Origin: Candidatus Omnitrophota bacterium
GTDB lineage: Bacteria > Omnitrophota > Gorgyraeia > Gygaellales > Profunditerraquicolaceae
Length of the DNA: 30,811 nt
Reading direction: 5' to 3'
NCBI GenBank assembly: GCA_028719265.1
Contig: JAQUKF010000003.1
Span: forward strand, 1-30,811
The notes below the pieces were generated by a model. That model was not told where the DNA came from. It did not search any database and was given only the letters and a program-made list of their open reading frames with translations. Of this stretch, positions 1 to 7,782 are shown piece by piece. Positions within the stretch are counted from its first letter, which is position 1. Each line of letters opens with the position of its first letter. The position numbers were made by a program, and so were the translations under genes.

Positions 1-1163
1 CCGACAGATTCGATCTTATCGAATATATTTTCAATCTTATCCTGATCGGTATTTTCCCCTGCAAAAGCGGCCTCTTTTTTCGCCTCAACCGGTATATCGG
101 GAGTAATGCCTTTACCGTGAATGATCTTGCCGGAAGGCGTAAAATAGTGGCTGGTGGTCAGACGAAGCGCCGAGCCATCACCCAGGGGGATAACTGTCTG
201 TACTGACCCTTTGCCGAAAGATTTCTTTCCGATAATTATGGCGCGTTTATAATCCTGTAAGACCCCGGCAACGACTTCGCTGCCGGATGCAGAACCCTCA
301 TTGATCAAAATTACCAGCGGCATTTCCAGATTGACATCCTTGCTGTCAGAATAAAATTCAAGGTTCTGGTCCTCTTTCCTTCCTTTGGTATAGGCGATCA
401 TTTTATCCGGGGGCACAAATCTGCCGGCCACTTTTACGGCTACATCCAACAGTCCTCCGGGGTTATTGCGCAGGTCAATAATCAGGGCTTTCATCTTCTG
501 CCTGGCAAGATTGTTCAAAACATTATCGAATTCCTTCAGGGTGTTCTCACGGAATTCGGTCAGGCGGATATAACCTATCCCGTCCTCCAGTATGCGCGCA
601 TCCTTAACATCCTTGATCCTGATAATATCCCTGACGATCTTGAAATCCATTAATTTTTTTTCAGAATCCCTCAATATGGTAAGGTTCACCGTCTCTCCCG
701 GTTTACCGCGCATCCTCTTTACCGCTTCGGTAAGCGTCATCTCGCGCGTCAACTCATCATTGATCTTTACGATGCGGTCATTGGCTTTTATACCCGCTCT
801 CCATGCCGGGGTATCCTCGATGGGCGTGATCACGGTCAATAACCCATCCTTGATAGTGATCTCTATTCCTAATCCCCCAAACTTGCCCTCCGTGTCTACC
901 TTCAATTCGTTATAGGTATCCGGATCCATGAATTGGCTATGCGGGTCAAGCGAAGCAAGCATTCCCTTAAGCGCCCCATATATCAAATCCCTGGGTTTTG
1001 TGTCTTCCACGTATTCGTTATGGATAACAGCCAGGGTGTCAGAAAAGAGTTCCACTTGACGGTAAAGATCGTCATAAGCCTTCTTTTTACCGGCAAAAGA
1101 ACCGGATGCGGCGGTAAACAAAAATACGACCAGTAAAATATAAATCAGGATATTCTTACGCAC
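1..1163 (-). CDS. ctpA: S41 family C-terminal processing peptidase (3' end outside window)
   Basis: A periplasmic serine protease of the CtpA/Prc family, which trims or degrades exported proteins from their C-termini. I chose the GTG at 1163 because GAGGAGG lies 7 bases upstream and a signal-peptide-like start follows (MRKNILIYILLVVFLFTAASGSFA). The translation then shows an N-terminal helical region, a PDZ domain (GIEITIKDGLLTVITP, then the TPAWRAGIKANDRIV ligand loop) and the S41 core. The nucleophile Ser lies in the segment NEGSASGSEVVAG and the catalytic Lys in KKSFGKGSVQ. The YFTPSGKIIHGKGITPD segment typical of the family follows. About 387 codons are present and the frame is still open at base 1, so the C-terminus is missing. 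The start overlaps the gatB stop by 8 bases, so it is probably the last gene of the gatCAB operon. The family call is secure; the exact substrate is unknown. Confidence 0.93.
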   Translation of the reverse strand, partial: MRKNILIYILLVVFLFTAASGSFAGKKKAYDDLYRQVELFSDTLAVIHNEYVEDTKPRDLIYGALKGMLASLDPHSQFMDPDTYNELKVDTEGKFGGLGIEITIKDGLLTVITPIEDTPAWRAGIKANDRIVKINDELTREMTLTEAVKRMRGKPGETVNLTILRDSEKKLMDFKIVRDIIRIKDVKDARILEDGIGYIRLTEFRENTLKEFDNVLNNLARQKMKALIIDLRNNPGGLLDVAVKVAGRFVPPDKMIAYTKGRKEDQNLEFYSDSKDVNLEMPLVILINEGSASGSEVVAGVLQDYKRAIIIGKKSFGKGSVQTVIPLGDGSALRLTTSHYFTPSGKIIHGKGITPDIPVEAKKEAAFAGENTDQDKIENIFDKIESV

Positions 1164-2589
1164 CGGTCAACCTCCTCTTTAACAAGTCCCCGACCACCTT
1201 TGGGTTTGCTTTGCCGGCACTCCTCTTCATTACCTGTCCGACCAGGAACATAAGCGCATTTGTCTTACCTTCCTTGAAGCTATTTACGCTTTTTTCGTTA
1301 TCCCGGATTACTTCAAGGATGATCGCCTCCAGCTTGGTGGAATCGGATATCTGCAGCATGTTGTTTTCCTTGATTATCTCTTCGGCGGGTTTACGGGTAT
1401 CGATCATCTGGGTTAAGACCAGTTTGGCGGAAAGATTCGAAATCTCCTGCTTTTCCACGAAACCGACCAGGTTGATTAGCTCCTGTTTATCGACCTTAAG
1501 CCCGCATAAGCTCAATTTCCTGTTGTTGGCCTCCGACAATAAAGGTCCGATCAACCAATTGACTACGGGTTTTTTGTCTTTACCGGGATACATGCGAAGG
1601 CATTCCTCCGCAAACTCTGCATCCCTCCTGGAGTTTACCAGGATCTTTGCGTCGTATTCGGATAAACCGTATTCCTTTATAAAACGCCGCATTTTCTCTT
1701 TGGGAAGTTCCGGTAACCCTGATTTTATCCGCTTAACAGCCTCCTGCTCAATGACGAAGACAGTCAAGTCGGGATCGGGGAAATACCGGTAATCCTTGGC
1801 TCCCTCCTTGCTGCGCATGGCAACGGTCACCCCTTTACCCGCATCCCAGAGGCGGGTTTCCTGGCTGATCGCCTGTCCGCTCTCCAGTAATTCAGTCTGG
1901 CGGATAACCTCAAAAGTCAGGGCATCTTTAACCCCTTTAAACGAATTCATGTTCTTTAATTCCGTCTTGACCCCCAGCTCTTTAGATCCCTCCGGACGCA
2001 GGGAGATATTGGCATCACAGCGCAAGGACCCCTTTTCCATATCGCAATCAGATACGTCAAGATATTCAATTATATTCTTCAGGGTTGTCAAATAATCAAA
2101 AGCCTCCTGCGGGCTGAATATATCCGGCTCGCTGACGATTTCAAGCAGGGGTACCCCCGTACGGTTAAAATCTACCAGGCTTGAATTTGATCCATGGATA
2201 AGTTTACCCGCGTCCTCCTCCAGGTGTATCCTGGTAATCCCTATGCGCTTGAGTTCACCTTCGCTGATTATCTCCAGATGGCCGTTGCGGGAAAGAGGCA
2301 GGTCAAATTGCGAAATCTGGTAATTCTTCGGAAGATCCGGATAAAAATAATTCTTGCGGTCGAATTTTGTATGTTCCTGTATCTGGCAGGAGAAAGCCAA
2401 TGCCACCTTAATTGCGGAATTCAATGCCTCCTTGTTGTACACCGGGAGTGTACCCGGCAGGCCAAGACAAACCGGACATACCCCGGAATTAGGCGGCCGG
2501 CCGAAATCGATGGCGCAGCTGCAAAAAGCCTTCGTCTTGGTAGATAATTGTAGATGCACCTCTAAGCCGATAACCGTCTGATATCTCAT
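1156..2589 (-). CDS. gatB: Aspartyl/glutamyl-tRNA(Asn/Gln) amidotransferase subunit B
   Basis: GatB binds misacylated Glu-tRNA(Gln) or Asp-tRNA(Asn), phosphorylates the side-chain carboxylate and accepts ammonia channelled from GatA. The ATG at 2589 is preferred over a GTG 8 codons upstream: it gives the usual start MRYQTVIGLEVHLQL and overlaps the gatA stop as ATGA, suggesting translational coupling. The 477-residue length is normal. Visible landmarks are the GLEVH motif, the zinc site FCSC...CPVC near residues 30-47, YFYPDLPKNYQISQ, the RxHLEEDAGK segment, and the C-terminal YqeY-like tail domain ending in a Lys/Arg-rich helix. It sits in the order gatC, gatA, gatB, protease. Its presence implies that this organism makes Gln-tRNA and/or Asn-tRNA by the indirect route. 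Confidence 0.98.
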   Translation of the reverse strand: MRYQTVIGLEVHLQLSTKTKAFCSCAIDFGRPPNSGVCPVCLGLPGTLPVYNKEALNSAIKVALAFSCQIQEHTKFDRKNYFYPDLPKNYQISQFDLPLSRNGHLEIISEGELKRIGITRIHLEEDAGKLIHGSNSSLVDFNRTGVPLLEIVSEPDIFSPQEAFDYLTTLKNIIEYLDVSDCDMEKGSLRCDANISLRPEGSKELGVKTELKNMNSFKGVKDALTFEVIRQTELLESGQAISQETRLWDAGKGVTVAMRSKEGAKDYRYFPDPDLTVFVIEQEAVKRIKSGLPELPKEKMRRFIKEYGLSEYDAKILVNSRRDAEFAEECLRMYPGKDKKPVVNWLIGPLLSEANNRKLSLCGLKVDKQELINLVGFVEKQEISNLSAKLVLTQMIDTRKPAEEIIKENNMLQISDSTKLEAIILEVIRDNEKSVNSFKEGKTNALMFLVGQVMKRSAGKANPKVVGDLLKRRLTGA

Positions 2590-4004
2590 AGTTTTGGCTT
2601 GATCTTGTGCCACTCCGTATTTTGTTCGAAAGCATGGGCGACCCTAAAAATGGTCTCTTCGTCAAAAGGCTTAGCCATGATTTGCAGTCCGACAGGCAGG
2701 CCTTTTTTGGTAAACCCGCAGGGTATGGAAATAGCCGGGATACCCGCGAGGTTAACCGATATGGTATAAATATCCGAAAGGTACATCTTCAAAGGATCCT
2801 GAGTTTTTTCTCCTATCCTGAAAGCCGGGGTCGGCGAGGTAGGCGTAATAATGCAATCAAAATCCCTGAACACCGCGTCGAAATCATTCTTTATAAGGGT
2901 GCGCACCTTTAAGGCGCGCAGATAATAGGCGTCGTAATAACCGTGCGACAAGGCAAAAGTACCCAGGATTATCCTGCGCTTGGCCTCTTCTCCAAACCCT
3001 TCCGCCCTGGTCTTCTTGTACATCTCAATGAGTTCGTCCGAAGATGCGCGGTAACCGTACTGCACCCCGTCAAACCTGGCCAGGTTAGAGCTGGCTTCGG
3101 CGGTAGCGATAATATAATAAACAGGTACGGCATATTGCGTATGCGGCAGGGAAACCTCCTTTGAAACAGCGCCAAGAAATTTCAGCTTGTTTAACGCCTC
3201 ATCTATCACATCTTTTACTTCCGCGTCCAGACCTTCGATAAAATACTCCTTCGGGATACCTATTTTTAATCCTTTAGCCCCTTTTCCCAGGCTTCCGGTA
3301 TAATCCGGGACCTGCTGGTTTACCGAAGTGGAATCATTGGGGTCATAACCGGATATAATACCGGTAAGTATCGCGGCATCCTCTACATCTTTAGTGATCG
3401 GGCCGATCTGATCAAGGCTTGAGGCAAAGGCAACCAGCCCAAAACGCGAAACGAGTCCATAAGTTGGTTTCAATCCCACTACGCCGCAAAAAGACGCCGG
3501 TTGTCTTATTGAGCCTCCGGTGTCCGACCCCAGCGCCCAAACAGCTTCATCACCGGCCACCGCCGCGGCCGACCCGCCCGACGAACCGCCGGGAACGTAT
3601 TCCAGATCCCAGGGGTTGCGGGTCGTGCCAAAACAGGAATTTTCCGTAGAAGAACCGAATGCGAACTCATCCATATTGGCCTTGAAGGGAAATATCGAAA
3701 CGCCCGCGGCCTTTAATTTAGCTACGACTGTCGCGTCATAAGGAGGGCGGAAGTTAACGAGTATTTTTGAACAACATTCCGTCTTTAAGCCTTCCGTACA
3801 TATATTATCCTTAATGGTTATAGGAAGACCCAAAGATTGTTCTGGGGAGGGTATTCCTTCGGGTTTAAACCTCGCGTAAGCCTTAACCCTGGGCTCGACC
3901 TCTTTCAGGCGCGCAAAGAGGTCCTCCAGGATATCCCTGGGCAAAATCTCTCTGCTTTTAAGCTTACCCATTAACTCATGTGCGGTAAATTGGTTCAATC
4001 CCAT
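2586..4004 (-). CDS. gatA: Aspartyl/glutamyl-tRNA(Asn/Gln) amidotransferase subunit A
   Basis: GatA is the glutaminase of GatCAB: it hydrolyses glutamine and passes ammonia to GatB. It is an amidase-signature enzyme with the Ser-cisSer-Lys triad. Counting from the ATG at 4004, the catalytic Lys is K65 (PITIKDN), the cis-Ser S141 (PGGSSGGS) and the nucleophile S165 (SDTGGSIRQP). The 24-residue spacing between the two Ser residues matches known GatA proteins. The start at 4004 lies 1 base after the gatC stop and gives MGLNQFTAHELMGKL, a normal GatA N-terminus; an upstream in-frame start adds 18 residues that do not look like GatA. The length of 472 residues is close to the family norm. No strong Shine-Dalgarno sequence is visible, in line with coupling to gatC. 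Confidence 0.98.
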   Translation of the reverse strand: MGLNQFTAHELMGKLKSREILPRDILEDLFARLKEVEPRVKAYARFKPEGIPSPEQSLGLPITIKDNICTEGLKTECCSKILVNFRPPYDATVVAKLKAAGVSIFPFKANMDEFAFGSSTENSCFGTTRNPWDLEYVPGGSSGGSAAAVAGDEAVWALGSDTGGSIRQPASFCGVVGLKPTYGLVSRFGLVAFASSLDQIGPITKDVEDAAILTGIISGYDPNDSTSVNQQVPDYTGSLGKGAKGLKIGIPKEYFIEGLDAEVKDVIDEALNKLKFLGAVSKEVSLPHTQYAVPVYYIIATAEASSNLARFDGVQYGYRASSDELIEMYKKTRAEGFGEEAKRRIILGTFALSHGYYDAYYLRALKVRTLIKNDFDAVFRDFDCIITPTSPTPAFRIGEKTQDPLKMYLSDIYTISVNLAGIPAISIPCGFTKKGLPVGLQIMAKPFDEETIFRVAHAFEQNTEWHKIKPKL

Positions 4005-4005
4005 C

Positions 4006-4293
4006 TTATTCAATAATTTTCGGAACGCTAAAAAAATCCCCCTCCCTGGATGGAGCATTTTTCAGAGCTTTATCCGGGGACAGGGATTTACGGGGTTCGT
4101 CTTCGCGCAGAACATTGCATATAGGCAGGATATGACTGGCAGGCTTAACCTCTTTGACATCCAAAGAGCTTAACTGGTCAATAAAACCCAGTATATCGTG
4201 CAGCTGCCGGCAAAGCTTATCCAACTCTTCAGGCCGCAGTTCTATACGCGCCAAATGCGCCACATACTTAACCGTTTCTTTATCTATAGCCAT
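4006..4293 (-). CDS. gatC: Aspartyl/glutamyl-tRNA(Asn/Gln) amidotransferase subunit C
   Basis: GatC is the small subunit that wraps around GatA and GatB and stabilises the complex. The 95-residue product starts MAIDKETVKYVAHLARIEL and contains the typical helical LxxILxxIDxLxxLD region (LHDILGFIDQLSSLDVKEV), followed by the extended tail LREDEPRKSL that contacts GatB. The ATG at 4293 is chosen because TGAGG lies about 6 bases upstream. A more distal in-frame start at 4365 would lie above the promoter and adds residues foreign to GatC. It is the first gene of the operon, with a good sigma-70 promoter just upstream. Confidence 0.96.
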   Translation of the reverse strand: MAIDKETVKYVAHLARIELRPEELDKLCRQLHDILGFIDQLSSLDVKEVKPASHILPICNVLREDEPRKSLSPDKALKNAPSREGDFFSVPKIIE

Positions 4294-4314
4294 AATTTCC
4301 TCATTTAAAAAATT

Positions 4315-4343
4315 ATGATAACATCCTTTGGAACAAAAGTCAA
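4315..4343 (-). promoter_or_regulatory. Sigma-70 promoter of gatC operon
   Basis: On the minus strand there is TTGACT (4343-4338), a 17-base spacer and TATCAT (4320-4315). The predicted transcript start near 4308 leaves a leader of about 15 bases containing the gatC TGAGG ribosome site. It is oriented away from the promoter of the gene at 4476, so this is a divergent intergenic region. Confidence 0.7.
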
Positions 4344-4424
4344 CAGAGCCGTTCGTAACCATCAAAGAGGAATACTTAAGAATAAACTGCCGGCTATGGA
4401 GTATTCCGCCGGGGCCCTTTTAAG

Positions 4425-4452
4425 TTGACAAAGCAAATAAAACCTGTACAAT
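4425..4452 (+). promoter_or_regulatory. Sigma-70 promoter of the phosphorylase-like gene
   Basis: TTGACA (4425-4430), a 16-base spacer and TACAAT (4447-4452) form a near-consensus promoter. The predicted start near 4459 gives a leader of only about 17 bases before the ATG at 4476. That leader (ending in TTTTACCCCC) has no purine-rich Shine-Dalgarno sequence. Confidence 0.72.
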
Positions 4453-4475
4453 ACTACTAATTAACTTTTACCCCC

Positions 4476-7400
4476 ATGAAGAAAAATAGCTCAAAAATAA
4501 AATATTATCTGGACGGCCGGGGACAGTTTGTCATAGAAAACTATAACCACTCAAGACCCTTCGCCAATTTTTTCCCGGGAATTGCCGGTAAGTTCGGGAT
4601 CCCAATGTGGGTGTTTTACGTCAACCGCGGGCAATGTATATCCAGCTTCGGAATAAAGGATAAGGACCAGTCTATACTGGAATTCTTCCCGGCGAATAAA
4701 TCCTGGCAATTCGTTTCCACCCACGGGTTCCGCACCTTTATCAGCCTGAAGACACCCAAGGGCTCTGTTTATTACGAACCCTTCCAGAACGGCTGCGCGA
4801 ACCTTAAATACCGGATATGTAATTCCATGCGCATAGGTTCAAGCCATCTGGTACTGGAAGAAAAGAATGAAACGCTGGGAATCAAAACCAGGGTTGAATG
4901 CTTCAATATACCCAATGATACCTACGCCGGACTGGGGCGCGTGGTCAGCGTGGAGAATGCCTCCGGCAAACCCATATCCCTTCAACTTGTCGACGGATTA
5001 CCCCAAATAGTTCCTTTCGGCACACATAATTTTTTCCTGAAAAAACTTGGCCGCACTATCGAAGCTTGGATGAATGTCGAAAACCTAAAGAGGCGCGCCC
5101 CTTTTTATAAACTGGCGGTTGATCCGGCAGACCGTCCGGAGGTAGTACATATCGAAGGAGGGAATTTTTATCTCGGTTTTTATTTCAAGTCCGGCAAGGC
5201 TGAACTGATCAAGCCTATTGTCGACCCCGAAGCGGTATTTGGCCCGGTAACCGACTTCTCCTATCCTGCGGGGTTCTTGACCAAGAAATCCTTCTCTTAT
5301 CCGTCAAAGCAGATTATCGGAAGCAAAACTCCCTCTGCGATGCTCTTCATGAATATGCGCCTGGCCCCGAAGGAAACAAAAACATTCTATTCTCTCACCG
5401 GCCAGGCACGTAATATCGAAACTCTGAATAATTCAATAGCCAGGATCACCAAAGCCGGCTATATGGAGAAAAAGCTTGATGAAAATATCGGGCTTATCCG
5501 TAAATTAAAAAATAATATCTTAACCGACAGCGGCTCCAGGGAATTCGACCTGTACGCCGGACAAACCTACCTGGATAATATCATGCGCGGAGGGTATCCG
5601 GAAACACTGGCATCTAAAAGGTTATTCTACCTTTACTCCCGTAAACATGGAGACCTGGAAAGAGACTATAATAAATTCCAGCTGCAGCCTAATTATCTTT
5701 CACAGGGAAACGGGAACTACCGCGATATAAACCAGAACCGGCGCAACGATTGCTGGTTCAACCCGGAAGTAAAAGACGAAAACGTGATATTTTTTATGAA
5801 CCTTATCCAGGCCGACGGTTTCAATCCTTTAGTAGTCAAGCCCGACAGCTTCCTGCTTGAGGAAGGGGTTGACCTGAATAAAATACTGGCCGGCACAGCC
5901 GCCAAAAATGATATCGGTAAACTCGGCGCCTATCTTAAAAAGTCATTTACCCCCGGTGAGCTCATCTTTTTCGTTGAAGAAAACAGGGTCAGGCTTAATT
6001 CCTCTTACGAGGAATTTCTGGACCTGATCCTCTCCTTTTCCAAAAAAACCCAGGAAGCTGAACACGGGGAGGGATTCTGGACCGACCATTGGACTTATAA
6101 TCTGGACCTTATCGACAGCTACCTGGGGATCTACCCTGAAAAATTTAATGAGATATTCTTTGAAAAAAAGGTTTTTTCCTTTTTTGACAATGCCGAATTC
6201 GTCAGGCCGCGCAGCGAAAGATATATGCTTTATAACGGCAAGGTACGCCAATTGCACTGCTTGGCGCTGGATATCGCCAAAAAGGAAATGCTGCAGAAAC
6301 GCAAACACGCCCCTCACCTTTTAAGGACGGATCATGGCAAGGGAAACGTGTATTATACAACCCTGATTGCCAAACTCCTTTGCCTGGCGGCCAATAAGCT
6401 GTCCTCTCTGGATCCATCCGGGACCGGGATAGAGATGGAAGCCGGAAAACCTAACTGGTTCGATTCCCTGAACGGCCTACCCGCTCTCTTCGGTTCATCA
6501 ACCTGCGAAACCTTTGAACTTAAACGCCTGCTTAAAATGATACGGCATGCGCTGGAGGAATGCAAGGAAAGCGAGATCGAATTAGCCGAAGAGATCGCCA
6601 ACTTCATCAAACAGCTTAATTCGTTGCTGGACGAGGAAGATTTTGCCTACTGGGACAAGAGTAATTCCTTAAAGGAAGGTTACCGTTCCGGCACCCGTAT
6701 GGGCTTCTCCGGTAATTCTGCACGCCTGCAAGCTAAAGAACTTCTTTCTTTCGTCGATGCCGCTCTTAGAAAAGTCGAACGCGGCTTAAATCAAGCGCTT
6801 GACAAGACAAAGGGAACCTATAACGCATATTTTATCAACGAAGTAACGGAATTCGACACAATCGATGGACATTATATAAAACCCCGGAAGTTCTCCCGGC
6901 ATCCGGCCCCCTTATTCCTGGAAGGCCAAATGCATGCCCTGAGGCTGAGCGACAACCTTAAAGAGGCCTGCCGTATTCATAAATCAACCAGAAAAAGCCC
7001 GCTTTTCGATAAAAAGTTAAATATGTACAAAGTAACCGCTTCCCTTAAGAGTATGCCGGAAGAAATCGGCAGGTGCAGGATATTTTTTCCCGGATGGCTG
7101 GAGAATGAATCCATATGGCTGCACATGGAATATAAATATATACTGGAGATGCTTAAAAAAGGGCTGGTTGATGAATTCTACGCGGACTTCAAGAACGTGC
7201 TTATCCCGTTCCTTAACCCGGAAAGATACGGGCGCAGCATCCTGGAAAACTCATCTTTTCTGGTAAGCAGCGCATTTCCCGACCCGAAGATGCACGGGAA
7301 CGGCTTTGTAGCCAGACTCTCCGGTTCAACCGCCGAATTCCTGCATATATGGCTGGTTATGAACACCGGGAATGCGCCTTTCCGGCTGGACGAAGCCAAC

Positions 7401-7670
7401 CGGCTTAATTTGGTCTTCAATCCTCTTTTACCAGGCTGGTTGTTCAACCGTAAAGGCGAATACTCGTTCAATTTCCTCGGATCGGTAAAAGTTACCTACC
7501 ATAACCACGCAAGAAAGGATACTTTCGGTAAAAATAGCCCAAAAATATCCAGGATGACACTCATCGAAAACGGTTCTTCTACAGAGATAAATTCTTCGCG
7601 GATACCCGCTCCTTATGCGCAAAAGGTAAGATCGCGCAAAATAGACAGAATAGATATTTACCTAGAATAA
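4476..7670 (+). CDS. GH94-like glycoside phosphorylase family protein (cellobiose phosphorylase-related)
   Basis: A 1064-residue cytoplasmic-looking protein without signal peptide or membrane segments. Its N-terminal half resembles the beta-sandwich of inverting glycoside phosphorylases (YYLDGRGQFVIENYNHSRPF, GIPMWVFYVNRGQ), and its C-terminal half resembles their (alpha/alpha)6 barrel. Conserved-looking blocks are RDINQNRRND near residue 415, FWTDHWTYNLDL near 533, KPNWFDSLNGLPALFGSS near 657 and GSTAEFLHIW near 950. By family knowledge, such enzymes cleave beta-glucosidic bonds with phosphate and save ATP. The NWFDSLNG segment sits where GH94 enzymes carry DWND with the catalytic Asp; this equivalence is my inference. 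The large size also recalls the beta-1,3-glucan phosphorylase families GH149 and GH161. It is the only plus-strand gene, stands alone and has its own promoter and terminator. The substrate cannot be told from sequence. Confidence 0.8.
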   Translation: MKKNSSKIKYYLDGRGQFVIENYNHSRPFANFFPGIAGKFGIPMWVFYVNRGQCISSFGIKDKDQSILEFFPANKSWQFVSTHGFRTFISLKTPKGSVYYEPFQNGCANLKYRICNSMRIGSSHLVLEEKNETLGIKTRVECFNIPNDTYAGLGRVVSVENASGKPISLQLVDGLPQIVPFGTHNFFLKKLGRTIEAWMNVENLKRRAPFYKLAVDPADRPEVVHIEGGNFYLGFYFKSGKAELIKPIVDPEAVFGPVTDFSYPAGFLTKKSFSYPSKQIIGSKTPSAMLFMNMRLAPKETKTFYSLTGQARNIETLNNSIARITKAGYMEKKLDENIGLIRKLKNNILTDSGSREFDLYAGQTYLDNIMRGGYPETLASKRLFYLYSRKHGDLERDYNKFQLQPNYLSQGNGNYRDINQNRRNDCWFNPEVKDENVIFFMNLIQADGFNPLVVKPDSFLLEEGVDLNKILAGTAAKNDIGKLGAYLKKSFTPGELIFFVEENRVRLNSSYEEFLDLILSFSKKTQEAEHGEGFWTDHWTYNLDLIDSYLGIYPEKFNEIFFEKKVFSFFDNAEFVRPRSERYMLYNGKVRQLHCLALDIAKKEMLQKRKHAPHLLRTDHGKGNVYYTTLIAKLLCLAANKLSSLDPSGTGIEMEAGKPNWFDSLNGLPALFGSSTCETFELKRLLKMIRHALEECKESEIELAEEIANFIKQLNSLLDEEDFAYWDKSNSLKEGYRSGTRMGFSGNSARLQAKELLSFVDAALRKVERGLNQALDKTKGTYNAYFINEVTEFDTIDGHYIKPRKFSRHPAPLFLEGQMHALRLSDNLKEACRIHKSTRKSPLFDKKLNMYKVTASLKSMPEEIGRCRIFFPGWLENESIWLHMEYKYILEMLKKGLVDEFYADFKNVLIPFLNPERYGRSILENSSFLVSSAFPDPKMHGNGFVARLSGSTAEFLHIWLVMNTGNAPFRLDEANRLNLVFNPLLPGWLFNRKGEYSFNFLGSVKVTYHNHARKDTFGKNSPKISRMTLIENGSSTEINSSRIPAPYAQKVRSRKIDRIDIYLE

Positions 7671-7724
7671 GGCTCTATGGATTAAACCGGCGGCTTCCGT
7701 AAATAAAGATAATACCCGATATGC

Positions 7725-7756
7725 ATCCGCGCTCCAAAAGAGTGCGGATTATTTTT
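7725..7756 (+). terminator. Rho-independent terminator after the phosphorylase-like gene
   Basis: ATCCGCGCTC, a CAAAA loop and GAGTGCGGAT form a 10-base-pair stem with one G-T mismatch position, followed by TTATTTTT. The orientation serves the plus-strand gene ending at 7670; the opposite strand lacks a T run after the stem. Confidence 0.75.
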
Positions 7757-7782
7757 GGTTATGAGTAAAATTGGTTTTGCTG

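Noticed and set aside
1211..1792. Plus-strand ORF of 193 codons opposite gatB, and similar long antisense ORFs opposite tyrA, aroF, scpB and rpoD
   Set aside because: They mirror well-identified minus-strand genes, have no recognisable protein features, and arise from codon bias on the coding strand.
4294..4365. Upstream in-frame start of gatC at 4365
   Set aside because: It lies upstream of the good promoter at 4338-4343, and the extra 24 residues are unlike GatC; the start at 4293 has a proper ribosome site.
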